A DNA stretch of 20,819 nucleotides from contig CAIUHY010000074.1 of the NCBI GenBank assembly GCA_903899145.1, positions 1-20,819 on the forward strand, given 5' to 3'. Below the pieces are notes generated by a model. It had not been told where the DNA came from. It was given only the letters and a program-made list of their open reading frames with translations, and made no database searches. Position numbers and translations under genes: made by a program. The DNA comes from an uncultured Actinomycetes bacterium (GTDB taxonomy: Bacteria; Actinomycetota; Actinomycetes; Nanopelagicales; Nanopelagicaceae). Positions 1 to 6,325 of the stretch are shown piece after piece (position 1 is the stretch's first letter; the number at the start of each line of letters is the position of its first letter).

Positions 1-25
1 CTAGTAGACTCTGTTTTTCACGTGC

Positions 26-98
26 GCCCCGATAGCCCAATGGCAGAGGCAGAGGACTTAAAATCCTCCAAGTGTGGGTTCGACCCCCACTCGGGGCA
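26..98 (+). tRNA. tRNA with UAA anticodon, class I shape (tRNA-Leu-like)
   Basis: A complete cloverleaf can be drawn by hand. The 7-bp acceptor stem pairs GCCCCGA with TCGGGGC. The D-arm is 35-50, with three pairs and a C-A mismatch. The anticodon stem GAGGA/TCCTC encloses the loop CTTAAAA, so the anticodon is TAA (59-61), which reads the leucine codon UUA. The T-arm has stem GTGGG/CCCAC and loop TTCGACC. The discriminator is A98 and no CCA is encoded. The variable loop is only 5 nt (69-73). Bacterial leucine tRNAs normally have a long variable arm, so the identity is leucine by anticodon only. It may be a functional atypical tRNA-Leu or a tRNA charged by another synthetase. Confidence 0.93.
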
Positions 99-99
99 C
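90..99 (+). repeat. Left copy of 10-bp direct repeat at tRNA 3' end (att-like)
   Basis: CTCGGGGCAC spans the last bases of the T-arm, the acceptor 3' strand, the discriminator and one base beyond. The same 10 bases occur in the same orientation at 17602-17611, just past the start of nagA at the far side of the catabolic locus. The tRNA 3' end is the usual crossover site of tRNA-targeting integrases. No integrase gene is seen, so this is only a candidate attachment half-site. Confidence 0.35.
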
Positions 100-477
100 G
101 TTAATAATGTGGTGTTACTGCAATCCTATGTGCGATTGTGAGACCTTCCCCGCCAATGATGACAAGTATGAATGCCATCAGCAATAGAGATTTGTTTGAT
201 TTGGGAAGGTGTATGACCGTTATTCAAGCACCCCGTAGAACAACTAGTTTGGGATAGCTATCAACTCTTCTGTGATTTAAAGTAAGGTGTAGGTTTTGAT
301 AAAGGTAGGTCATTTACAACCCACTAAGAATTTTACTGTGCTTAGGTTATTTTCAACTCACTGGTTAGTCTCCTCTTTCTATATTTATCGTGCCGTACTA
401 TATGAAATGAGTAGATAGACACCATTTAGGTGACAAAATTGGTTGAAGTTGTTAGATTTGCCCTAAATGGAGGAATT
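99..477. other. Gene-free stretch between tRNA and first catabolic gene
   Basis: About 380 bases without a credible coding region once the aldolase start is placed at 478. The only structures noticed are a distant inverted repeat (ACCTTCCC at 143-150, GGGAAGGT at 203-210) and a dyad near the aldolase (405-427). No integrase remnant, RNA gene or riboswitch-like structure could be recognised. The promoter of the aldolase must lie here, but no convincing -35/-10 pair was found. Confidence 0.5.
405..427. promoter_or_regulatory. Dyad upstream of aldolase gene, weak candidate operator
   Basis: AAATG at 405-409 is mirrored by CATTT at 423-427 across 13 bases that contain TAGATAGACA. The TAGAC core resembles the GTATAGAC core of the stronger sites at 1096, 4246 and 13142. 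Aligned over 20 bases, only about 11 match the best site. It sits about 50 bases before the trimmed aldolase start, a sensible place for an operator. Treat as a weak relative of the GntR motif. Confidence 0.3.
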
Positions 478-1089
478 GTGAAAGACATCAGTTTTTGGAG
501 CACTCAAAAAGTCGTTCCGGTTGTGACAATTTATGATTCAAGCCAAGCAGTAAAACTTGCACAAACATTGATTGCAGCGGGGCTCAGTAAGATTGAAATA
601 ACGTTACGTACCGAAGCTGCATTGCAAGCAATAACGCTGATTGCACAAGAAGTTCCAGAAGCGATAGTCGGGGCAGGTACGGTCCTTAATACCTCTATGG
701 CAGAAGAAGCACTTCATGCAGGGGCACAGTTTTTTGTTTCACCAGGTATAACGCCTTCGCTTTTACAATATTTTAAAGTAAGTAGTATTCCATTTTTGCC
801 AGGTTGTTCTACGGTATCCGAAGCAATGTACTTATTAGAAAATGATGTGAATGTTGCTAAATTCTTTCCTGCGGAGGATTCCGGAGGGTTGAATTACTTA
901 AAAAGTATCTCATCGGTTCTGGCAACCATGAAGTTTTGCCCAACTGGCGGTGTCAATGTTGGCAACTATAAGAATTATCTGGATTTACCTAATGTGGTGT
1001 GCGTGGGAGGTTCGTGGGTCGCACCATCGAAAGAAATTACCGCGAACAACTGGGAACTAATCGGAGCGCAAGCCCGAGCCACTCTGTAG
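478..1089 (+). CDS. eda: KDPG/KHG-type aldolase (2-dehydro-3-deoxy-phosphogluconate aldolase family)
   Basis: Class I aldolase that in characterised members splits 2-keto-3-deoxy-6-phosphogluconate into pyruvate and glyceraldehyde-3-phosphate. The GTG at 478 is chosen because GGAGG lies just upstream, with AATT between, and because the protein then begins KDISFWSTQKVVPVV as family members do. A start at 430 would add 16 unconserved residues and run towards the upstream dyad. The product is 203 aa, normal for the family. Visible are the catalytic glutamate in KIEITLR (E40), the GAGTVL strand, the GCST phosphate-site segment and the Schiff-base lysine in AKFFPAE (K128). It leads a plus-strand block with SDR, deoC and a ROK kinase. 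No Entner-Doudoroff dehydratase or KDG kinase is nearby, so the true substrate may be a related 2-keto-3-deoxy sugar acid phosphate. Confidence 0.9.
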   Translation: MKDISFWSTQKVVPVVTIYDSSQAVKLAQTLIAAGLSKIEITLRTEAALQAITLIAQEVPEAIVGAGTVLNTSMAEEALHAGAQFFVSPGITPSLLQYFKVSSIPFLPGCSTVSEAMYLLENDVNVAKFFPAEDSGGLNYLKSISSVLATMKFCPTGGVNVGNYKNYLDLPNVVCVGGSWVAPSKEITANNWELIGAQARATL

Positions 1090-1095
1090 AATTTT

Positions 1096-1115
1096 AAAGT
1101 AGTATAGACAACTTT
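1096..1115. promoter_or_regulatory. Palindromic GntR-type operator upstream of SDR gene
   Basis: AAAGTAGTATAGACAACTTT matches its own reverse complement at 16 of 20 positions. The same core (GTATAGAC) and flanks recur at 13142-13161 (17 of 20 identical) and, more loosely, at 4246-4265 next to the GntR gene. HutC-subfamily GntR regulators of amino sugars (DasR, NagR/YvoA) bind palindromes of the general form TGGTNTAGACCA, which the core resembles. It overlaps the proposed -35 box of the SDR promoter, so the expected effect is repression. Confidence 0.7.
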
Positions 1116-1133
1116 TTGCATTTATGATAATTT
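1105..1133 (+). promoter_or_regulatory. Putative leaderless promoter of SDR gene
   Basis: TAGACA (1105-1110) is five of six matches to the -35 consensus. After a 17-bp spacer comes TAATTT (1128-1133), a weak TANNNT -10 box, and exactly six bases later the ATG at 1140. No Shine-Dalgarno sequence precedes that ATG. This is the arrangement of actinobacterial leaderless promoters. The -35 box lies inside the palindromic operator. Confidence 0.5.
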
Positions 1134-1139
1134 TTGTCC

Positions 1140-1901
1140 ATGAAGACCCAGCGAAAAGTAGTTGTAACTGGGAGTCGGGGTATAGCCGCTGGTTTAGTGG
1201 AAGCTCTCGACCGGCAGGGAGTTAATACTTTTGTATTAGGTGGGGAAGAATCTGAGGGCAGAGATCTGATGACACACGCTCCTAGTTTATTAGGTTTTGA
1301 TCCCATTGATTTGCGTGATGAAGCGGCAGTAGAAGCTGGATTTCAGAGAGCCTCTGAATTACTTGGGCCTATTACAGATGTAGTTGCGATTGCTGGTGGA
1401 TCTGGAAGAAGTTTTGGAGATGGTGCACTGCATGAAATTTCTCGTGAAGCATGGGATAAAACCATTGAGCTTAATTTAACAACTACATTTTTGACCGCGC
1501 GTGAGGCGTTAAAAGCATTAATGAAAAATGGGGGAGGATCATTGACCCTCACCAGTTCGGTGTTGGCAGCGTCACCATCGCCCGAATTTTTCCAGACACA
1601 TGCATATTCGACTTCAAAGGCTGGCATCGCTGGGCTTACGGTGACATTAGCTGCTTCATATGTGGGAAGCAATATCCGAGTAAATGCAATCGCACCAGGA
1701 TTAGTGGCCACTCCAATGGCAGCTCGGGCCGCTACCAATCCAGAAATAGTGGAATTTACCAAACACAAACAACCTCTGGCCGGGGCCCAACTTCCAATCT
1801 CAGATGTGGTAGATGGTTTTTTATTTCTGATGGAGAATAAGTCAATAACGGGTCAAATATTAACTATTGATGGTGGATGGTCCACTATTTCAGGTAGATA
1901 G
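1140..1901 (+). CDS. SDR-family NAD(P)-dependent oxidoreductase
   Basis: Classical short-chain dehydrogenase/reductase, 253 aa from the ATG at 1140, likely oxidising or reducing a sugar or sugar-acid hydroxyl in the cytoplasm. The nucleotide motif near residues 10-18 reads TGSRGIAAG, one residue tighter than the usual TGxxxGIG with the last glycine replaced. The catalytic set is intact: N112, S140, and Y156 with K160 in YSTSK, followed by the NAIAPG segment and a C-terminal TIDGGW. The TTG at 1134 would add two residues; ATG is preferred because it lies six bases after a -10-like box. Ten bases separate its stop from the deoC start. Substrate cannot be read from sequence; the neighbouring aldolases suggest a keto-deoxy sugar intermediate. 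Confidence 0.9.
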   Translation: MKTQRKVVVTGSRGIAAGLVEALDRQGVNTFVLGGEESEGRDLMTHAPSLLGFDPIDLRDEAAVEAGFQRASELLGPITDVVAIAGGSGRSFGDGALHEISREAWDKTIELNLTTTFLTAREALKALMKNGGGSLTLTSSVLAASPSPEFFQTHAYSTSKAGIAGLTVTLAASYVGSNIRVNAIAPGLVATPMAARAATNPEIVEFTKHKQPLAGAQLPISDVVDGFLFLMENKSITGQILTIDGGWSTISGR

Positions 1902-1911
1902 GAAGAGATCG

Positions 1912-2601
1912 ATGGCACATCCAAAATATTCATATGAGACAATTGCAAAGACTATTGACCATTCGTTGCTCAAGCCTGAAATGACAAGAGCTCAGGTAGC
2001 TGAAGGCTGCGAGATTGCGAAACAATACAATGTGGCATCTGTGTGCTGTAAGCCAAGTGACGTCAACTTTTGTGTTGAATTTCTTAATGGAACTGATGTT
2101 GCAGTAGGTACCGTAGTTGGATTTCCACACGGCTCCTCGGCTACAGCGACAAAAGTTTTTGAAACTCAAAAGGCAGTAATCGACGGTGCAACAGAGATTG
2201 ATATGGTGCTAAACATTGGACTCCTTAAGTCCGGTGATTACGTCGAAGTTGAGCGAGACATTGCAGCTGTTGTGGGCGCTGCATCAGGAAAAATGGTCAA
2301 AGTAATTTTAGAAAATGCATATCTCACAGATGAAGAAAAAGTCATCGCATGTCAATTAACTGAAAAAGCTGGCGCTCAGTATGTGAAAACTTCAACAGGC
2401 TATGCACCGACAGGGGCAACATTAGAGGATGTTAGGCTAATGAAGAAGAGCGTATCGCCACATATCAAAGTAAAGAGTGCAGGGGGTGTTCGGACTCTGG
2501 ATGCCTTGATAGATATGCTCGACGCTGGGGTAACACGTTCTGGAGCTACAACAACTTCTGTCATGTTGGACGAATATGTGACAAGATTTGGCCGTGACTA
2601 A
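1912..2601 (+). CDS. deoC: Deoxyribose-phosphate aldolase (DERA family)
   Basis: DeoC-family class I aldolase; characterised members cleave 2-deoxyribose-5-phosphate into glyceraldehyde-3-phosphate and acetaldehyde. The ATG at 1912 follows AGGAAGAG at a normal distance and gives 229 aa, close to the usual 220; the longer frame from 1867 would overlap the SDR gene. Key residues are present: D97 in EIDMVLNIG, the Schiff-base lysine K159 in VKTSTGY, and the second lysine K188 in VKSAGG. The usual phosphate-binding GAS-type turn appears as GATTTS. The stop overlaps the start of the next gene by 8 bases, implying translational coupling to the kinase. In this context it may act on another deoxy sugar phosphate. 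Confidence 0.92.
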   Translation: MAHPKYSYETIAKTIDHSLLKPEMTRAQVAEGCEIAKQYNVASVCCKPSDVNFCVEFLNGTDVAVGTVVGFPHGSSATATKVFETQKAVIDGATEIDMVLNIGLLKSGDYVEVERDIAAVVGAASGKMVKVILENAYLTDEEKVIACQLTEKAGAQYVKTSTGYAPTGATLEDVRLMKKSVSPHIKVKSAGGVRTLDALIDMLDAGVTRSGATTTSVMLDEYVTRFGRD

Positions 2602-3526
2602 GTTTTTAGGTTTGGATCTTGGTGGGACAAATATCAAAATCTGCGTGCTAGAAATTATTGATTTTGAATGTAGGGTGATTGAAAACCTTTCGATACCTAC
2701 GGATGCATCAAAAGGCCCAGAGTATGTAGTGAATTTGTTAGCACAAACTGCTAATTACTATATCAACGAGAAGTATCATGATGTTGAGGCAGTTAGCGTT
2801 GCCGTTCCGGGGATTTTCAACCACGCAACAGGGGAAATACTTTTATTTCCGAACTTACCGGGCAACTGGGAAAACCAACCAATGAAAGCCCCGATAGCAG
2901 CGCTCTGCAATATTCCTGTTTTTATTTTGAATGATGCGAGGGCATTTTCATTGGCTGAAGCACATGCTGGCCAGGCAAAAGGCAAAAGCCCTGTTGCATG
3001 CATTGTCCTAGGTACTGGCGTTGGCGGAGGAATTGTGATTGATGGGAAAATTCACTTGGGGTCGACTCTTGGAGCCGGTGAAATTGGGCATCAAATTGTG
3101 AACCCTGAGGGGGAAATGTGTGGGTGTGGTGCTCAAGGCTGTCTTGAAACAATGGCATCAGCAAGTGCAATTTCAAGAGGGGCTGGAACCAATACTCCAG
3201 AAGAGGCCTTCGCCCGAGCTATGAGTGGTGATCGGAAAGCGATCGAGGCATTTGAAGAGGCAGCAAAGTGGCTTGGTATTGGTATTGCTAACGTCATGGC
3301 GGTTCTCTCTCCGGAAATTTTTATTATAGGAGGAGGTGTAGCGCAATCTGGTGATTTCTTTCTTAAACTAATTCTTAAGGAAGCACAAGAGCGATCAAAA
3401 CTTACTCCAATAGATTCTATAAAAATAGTACCAGCAGCGTTAGGAATTTACGCAGGTTCAATAGGTGCCGCGTTAAACGGTGTGATAAATGCAGGCGCTA
3501 AATTCAACCTGATATCCACAACGTAA
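2594..3526 (+). CDS. ROK-family sugar kinase (GlcNAc/glucose kinase-like)
   Basis: Cytoplasmic ATP-dependent hexose or N-acetylhexosamine kinase of the ROK family, 310 aa. The ATP-binding DLGGTN begins at D8, the catalytic aspartate is D114 in LNDARA, and the ROK zinc site is complete: H166 in EIGHQ plus C176, C178 and C183 in CGCGAQGC. The GTG at 2594 is chosen over the TTG at 2588 because it gives the usual short N-terminus; either overlaps the end of deoC. No ROK-type helix-turn-helix is present, so it is a kinase rather than a repressor. With nagA and a double-SIS enzyme in the locus, GlcNAc is the most natural substrate. Its last 79 bases overlap the GntR gene on the opposite strand. Confidence 0.92.
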   Translation: MTKFLGLDLGGTNIKICVLEIIDFECRVIENLSIPTDASKGPEYVVNLLAQTANYYINEKYHDVEAVSVAVPGIFNHATGEILLFPNLPGNWENQPMKAPIAALCNIPVFILNDARAFSLAEAHAGQAKGKSPVACIVLGTGVGGGIVIDGKIHLGSTLGAGEIGHQIVNPEGEMCGCGAQGCLETMASASAISRGAGTNTPEEAFARAMSGDRKAIEAFEEAAKWLGIGIANVMAVLSPEIFIIGGGVAQSGDFFLKLILKEAQERSKLTPIDSIKIVPAALGIYAGSIGAALNGVINAGAKFNLISTT

Positions 3527-4224
3527 CGTGTTGCAACATATGCTGTTTCTGTAAATTCAAGTGGATTGCCATCTATATCTTCGATAATTCTTGTCTCTAT
3601 TAATAACGGCGACTTCACGGAGATTTCTAAATATTTGGCCTCAGATGCGCTGGCTACCCGAGCACTTAACCAACCATTTGCTACGATTGGAGCAAGTCCA
3701 ATATGCCGAAGTGCCTCGTGAAGTGATCCGTTCTCTAAATCATATTTTAGGACTTCACTCGCCGCAGGGACAAGGGCTACACGTTCTAAGGCTAATGGTC
3801 TGTTATCTGCTAAACGAATTCTTTTAACAACAATACATTTGGCATCTTTGCCTAAACTTAGAGCAGATTTGTCATTTTCAGATGCAGCTTCAATTTTTCC
3901 AGAGATCATTTTTGAGCTCGGGGCTAAACCTCGGCGAGCCATATCTTCGGTAAATGAGAGGAGCACGCCTTCACGCCGGTGGAGTGGCTTCTCCGCGATG
4001 AATGTACCTGCCCCTCGCTTGCGATCCACGAGCCCTTCTCGCATCAAATTCATGACGGCATGTCGAGCTGTCATCCGGCTTACCTCAAACTTGGCAGCGA
4101 TATCTACTTCCGAGGGTAAAGAGTCGCCAGTCTTGCCCTGGGCTACTTTCTTACGGAGCCAGCCTTCAATTTCTTGATATAGGTGCTCAATCTTTCTTGA
4201 TTTTTCTTGCCCTGGGCCCTTCAC
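3448..4224 (-). CDS. GntR-family (HutC/UTRA) transcriptional regulator
   Basis: DNA-binding regulator, 258 aa. The N-terminal winged helix-turn-helix covers about residues 12-77 (LPSEVDIAAKFEVSRMTARH, then GAGTFI). A UTRA effector domain follows (about 95-240), recognisable by SFTEDMARRGL and the YVATRYVVDIRL end. HutC-type members with this layout sense phosphorylated amino sugars (NagR/YvoA, DasR). The start is GTG at 4224 with only a weak upstream G-rich stretch; no other start fits the helix-turn-helix. It is divergent from the NagS-like gene, and a GTATAGAC site lies in the gap. It is the likely local regulator of the whole locus. Its 3' end overlaps the kinase gene by 79 bp. Confidence 0.93.
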   Translation of the reverse strand: MKGPGQEKSRKIEHLYQEIEGWLRKKVAQGKTGDSLPSEVDIAAKFEVSRMTARHAVMNLMREGLVDRKRGAGTFIAEKPLHRREGVLLSFTEDMARRGLAPSSKMISGKIEAASENDKSALSLGKDAKCIVVKRIRLADNRPLALERVALVPAASEVLKYDLENGSLHEALRHIGLAPIVANGWLSARVASASEAKYLEISVKSPLLIETRIIEDIDGNPLEFTETAYVATRYVVDIRLNLAPAFITPFNAAPIEPA

Positions 4225-4245
4225 AAAACCACACCCATTTCCCTA

Positions 4246-4265
4246 AGATTGGTATAGACATTTAA
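4246..4265. promoter_or_regulatory. GntR-type operator between regulator and NagS-like gene
   Basis: The core GTATAGAC (4252-4259) within TTGGTATAGACA matches the other two sites, and this copy is the closest to the known NagR/DasR-type half TGGTNTAGAC. Thirteen of 20 positions match the site at 1096. A second partial copy, AAAGTAAATATACAC, follows at 4264-4278. Its place in the divergent gap fits autoregulation plus control of block B. Confidence 0.6.
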
Positions 4266-4277
4266 AGTAAATATACA
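4249..4277 (+). promoter_or_regulatory. Putative promoter of block B
   Basis: TTGGTA (4249-4254) and TATACA (4272-4277) are separated by 17 bp and read towards the NagS-like gene. The -35 box overlaps the operator. A start site near 4284 would leave a short leader carrying AGGGAG, the ribosome-binding site of the ATG at 4294. Confidence 0.45.
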
Positions 4278-4293
4278 CGAAACAGGGAGCGTA

Positions 4294-5127
4294 ATGGAAT
4301 CACACCTTGAAGGAGATCTAACATCGAGCAGCCTTGCTGGTTCGTGGACTCGTACCGCACAAAAGTTACTCTCAGATCTCCTAGTTACGCAGGGAGAGGC
4401 AATTTCCCAAGCAGCTCTTTGGGCAGCAGAGTCTATTGCAGCTGACGGTGTCGTTCATTTATTTGGAACAGGTCACTCTCGCATGTCTATAGAGGAGATG
4501 TTTCCTAGGTATGGGTCGTTTCCAGGATTTAATCCGCTGGCTGAACTCTCGATGACTTTTCATACTCAAGTTGTTGGGTCCAATGGTCAACGCCAAGCGA
4601 TGTTTATTGAGCGGGTAGAGGGATTTGCTGATCAGATTTTACAAAATTGGGATTTTAAATCTCAGGATATCTTAATGGTTTTTAGCGTTGGTGGAAAAAC
4701 CGCAGTACCGATTGAAATGGCCCGTGGTGCTCGTGCACAAGGTATAAAGGTAATTGCCGTGACATCGGTTGCGCAGAATAAGTTCGGAGAACCAACACAT
4801 TCATCGGGAACAACACTTTCTGATAATGCCGATCTTGTCATTGATTTAATGGTACCCGTCGGCGACGCACTCATTCATATACCTGGGCTAGCAACCCCAG
4901 TGGGCCCCGGCTCATCTATCACTGCGATTGCTGTTGTTAATGAAATTAAAGTGCAGGTTGCAGATTATTTAGTCCGCCACGGAATCACCCCACAGGTGAT
5001 AAGCAGCCCCTCGGTTGTTGGCACAGAAGAGAGCGAGCGTTTATTTGACGCTGCTTATGCCGAACACGCCCGCAGGGTGTCACTACGTTTAACTGGTGCT
5101 TCCACCAATTGGGAGGTGAAAGCATAA
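4294..5127 (+). CDS. SIS-domain sugar-phosphate protein, UPF0309/NagS-like
   Basis: Single-SIS protein of 277 aa resembling the UPF0309 family. To my recollection the Streptomyces member (SCO4393, NagS) has been described as a GlcNAc-6-phosphate dehydratase. The sugar-phosphate loop FGTGHSRMSIEEMF lies at about residues 57-70, a second phosphate-contact loop SVGGKTAVPIEMA at 131-143, and a GPGSS segment further on. The second loop departs from the SNSG form usual in this family. AGGGAG stands four bases before the ATG. It is the first gene after the divergent operator. It could dehydrate or isomerise GlcNAc-6-P, competing with NagA, or act on a related phosphosugar; function is inferred from family and neighbours only. 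Confidence 0.82.
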   Translation: MESHLEGDLTSSSLAGSWTRTAQKLLSDLLVTQGEAISQAALWAAESIAADGVVHLFGTGHSRMSIEEMFPRYGSFPGFNPLAELSMTFHTQVVGSNGQRQAMFIERVEGFADQILQNWDFKSQDILMVFSVGGKTAVPIEMARGARAQGIKVIAVTSVAQNKFGEPTHSSGTTLSDNADLVIDLMVPVGDALIHIPGLATPVGPGSSITAIAVVNEIKVQVADYLVRHGITPQVISSPSVVGTEESERLFDAAYAEHARRVSLRLTGASTNWEVKA

Positions 5128-5135
5128 GTTAAAAG

Positions 5136-5165
5136 ATATATAAGCGAGCTCCTCTGTTTATATAT
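5136..5165 (+). terminator. Weak AT-rich hairpin after NagS-like gene
   Basis: ATATATAA (5136-5143) pairs with TTATATAT (5158-5165) around a 14-nt loop and is followed by TTTTCT. The stem is all A/T, so any termination would be weak. It may only partly separate the NagS-like gene from the binding-protein gene. Confidence 0.3.
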
Positions 5166-5177
5166 TTTCTATAACAA

Positions 5178-5220
5178 AATGGTAAAACCATTGAATTCTT
5201 GCTTTAAATAAGTAAGAATT
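5178..5220. promoter_or_regulatory. Two adjacent dyads upstream of binding-protein gene
   Basis: AATGGT-AAA-ACCATT (5178-5192) is a perfect inverted repeat. Directly beside it, 5194-5220 is a 27-base dyad: AATTCTT, G, CTT, the loop TAAAT, AAG, T, AAGAATT. It is perfect except for one G/T pair. The pair of dyads lies 30 to 70 bases before the start of the sugar-binding protein and may include its promoter (TTGAAT at 5191-5196) and operator or a 5'-leader hairpin. Neither dyad contains the GTATAGAC core, so a different regulator or an RNA role is possible. Confidence 0.5.
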
Positions 5221-5251
5221 GTTTTGAAAGCACAATAACGAAAGGAAAGCA

Positions 5252-6325
5252 ATGAAGCTAAGTAATAAACGTTTTAAGGCTGGTTTTGCTATTGCCTCTG
5301 CAGTTGGTCTCGTCTTGACGATGTCAGGTGTTCTTTCACCTGCTGATGCAGCTGGTACATATAAAATTGGTGTTAGTAACAGCTGGGCGGGTAACGCTTG
5401 GCGTGAAGAGATGGTCTGCGCAATCAAGGCAGAGGCAACTCTTAGCGGCAAGGTTGCAAAAGTTACAGTTCTCTCACGTAATACAGACTCTGCTGGTCAG
5501 TCAGCAGACGTACGCAGCCTCATCACACAAGGTGTGAATGCAATCATTATTAACTCTGGTGATACATCAGCCAACAATCCTGCGATCGCAGAAGCTGTTG
5601 CTGCTGGCATCAAAGTGATTGCTGTCGATAACTCCATCACTGCACCAAATACAACTTTGGTCTCAAATGATCAAGTTGCTTATGGAGCAGTAGGTGCTAC
5701 CGCCCTTGCAAAAGCTATGAACTATAAGGGCAATATTCTGTATATGCGTGGAGCCTCTGGTGCAGGTGCAGATACGGATCGTGATACTGGATTCCGTTCT
5801 GTTATTGCAAAGTATCCAAACCTTCACGTAACCAAGGAAGTTTTCACAGGGTGGGATTGGACCAAGGGCGGTCAACTTGCTAACCAATTGCTAGCACCAG
5901 GAAAATTCCAAGGTGTATGGACTTCAGGTATTGACTACCCTGTTGTTCAAGCAATGCAAACACGCCTTAAGGGCAAGTACATTCCAGTAGTTGGTGCTGA
6001 CAACAATAAGTTTGTTGGTATGACTGCAAGCCTTGCAAGCAAGGGTTTCGTTGGAATTATTGTTCCAAACCCAGCAATCGTTGGTGGAGCAGCTCTTAAA
6101 GTTGCTGTAGACGAACTTGATGGCAAGACAGTTGCTGCAAAAAATCTTTTGCATCCTGTTGCGCTGACATATGCCCACGATAAGACACTTATCGACTCGT
6201 TGTATTTTGCAGCGCAAGATGCAAACTTCTCATCAACGATCTCATTACCGGGTTACACGACATTCAACGCAGCGCAGTTGTTCCGTTGCCGTGCCCCACA
6301 AGATGATCCAGAAACAACAAGCTGA
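5252..6325 (+). CDS. Sugar ABC transporter substrate-binding protein (Peripla_BP_4/RbsB-like)
   Basis: Exported solute receptor of a ribose/galactose-type (CUT2) ABC importer, 357 aa. A signal peptide is clear: basic start, hydrophobic segment about residues 10-28, then SPADA/AGTY, a signal peptidase I site near A33. There is no lipobox cysteine, unlike most Gram-positive binding proteins. The mature part shows the type I periplasmic-binding fold: KIGVSNSW, a GVNAIIINSGD strand, GIKVIAVDN, SNDQVAYG, and the second-domain GVWTSGIDYPVV. AAGGAAAG precedes the ATG at 5252. All ten arginines use CGT or CGC, unlike neighbouring genes, suggesting strong expression. It is flanked by dyads on both sides and is probably the most abundant product of the locus. 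Ligand unknown; context suggests an amino sugar or its glycoside. Confidence 0.95.
   Translation: MKLSNKRFKAGFAIASAVGLVLTMSGVLSPADAAGTYKIGVSNSWAGNAWREEMVCAIKAEATLSGKVAKVTVLSRNTDSAGQSADVRSLITQGVNAIIINSGDTSANNPAIAEAVAAGIKVIAVDNSITAPNTTLVSNDQVAYGAVGATALAKAMNYKGNILYMRGASGAGADTDRDTGFRSVIAKYPNLHVTKEVFTGWDWTKGGQLANQLLAPGKFQGVWTSGIDYPVVQAMQTRLKGKYIPVVGADNNKFVGMTASLASKGFVGIIVPNPAIVGGAALKVAVDELDGKTVAAKNLLHPVALTYAHDKTLIDSLYFAAQDANFSSTISLPGYTTFNAAQLFRCRAPQDDPETTS

Noticed and set aside
143..210. Distant inverted repeat ACCTTCCC/GGGAAGGT in the first gap
   Set aside because: Arms of 8 bp with 52 bases between are weak; no further pairing supports an RNA structure or a mobile-element end.
430..477. N-terminal extension of the aldolase from GTG at 430
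   Set aside because: GGAGG directly before the GTG at 478 and the usual family N-terminus favour 478; the extra 16 residues look like translated leader.
1343..1768. 141-codon open frame antisense to the SDR gene
   Set aside because: Shadow of a gene with intact catalytic motifs; no recognisable domain and no ribosome-binding site.
3839..4177. 112-codon open frame antisense to the GntR gene
   Set aside because: Opposite strand of a clear winged-helix regulator; composition is that of a shadow frame.
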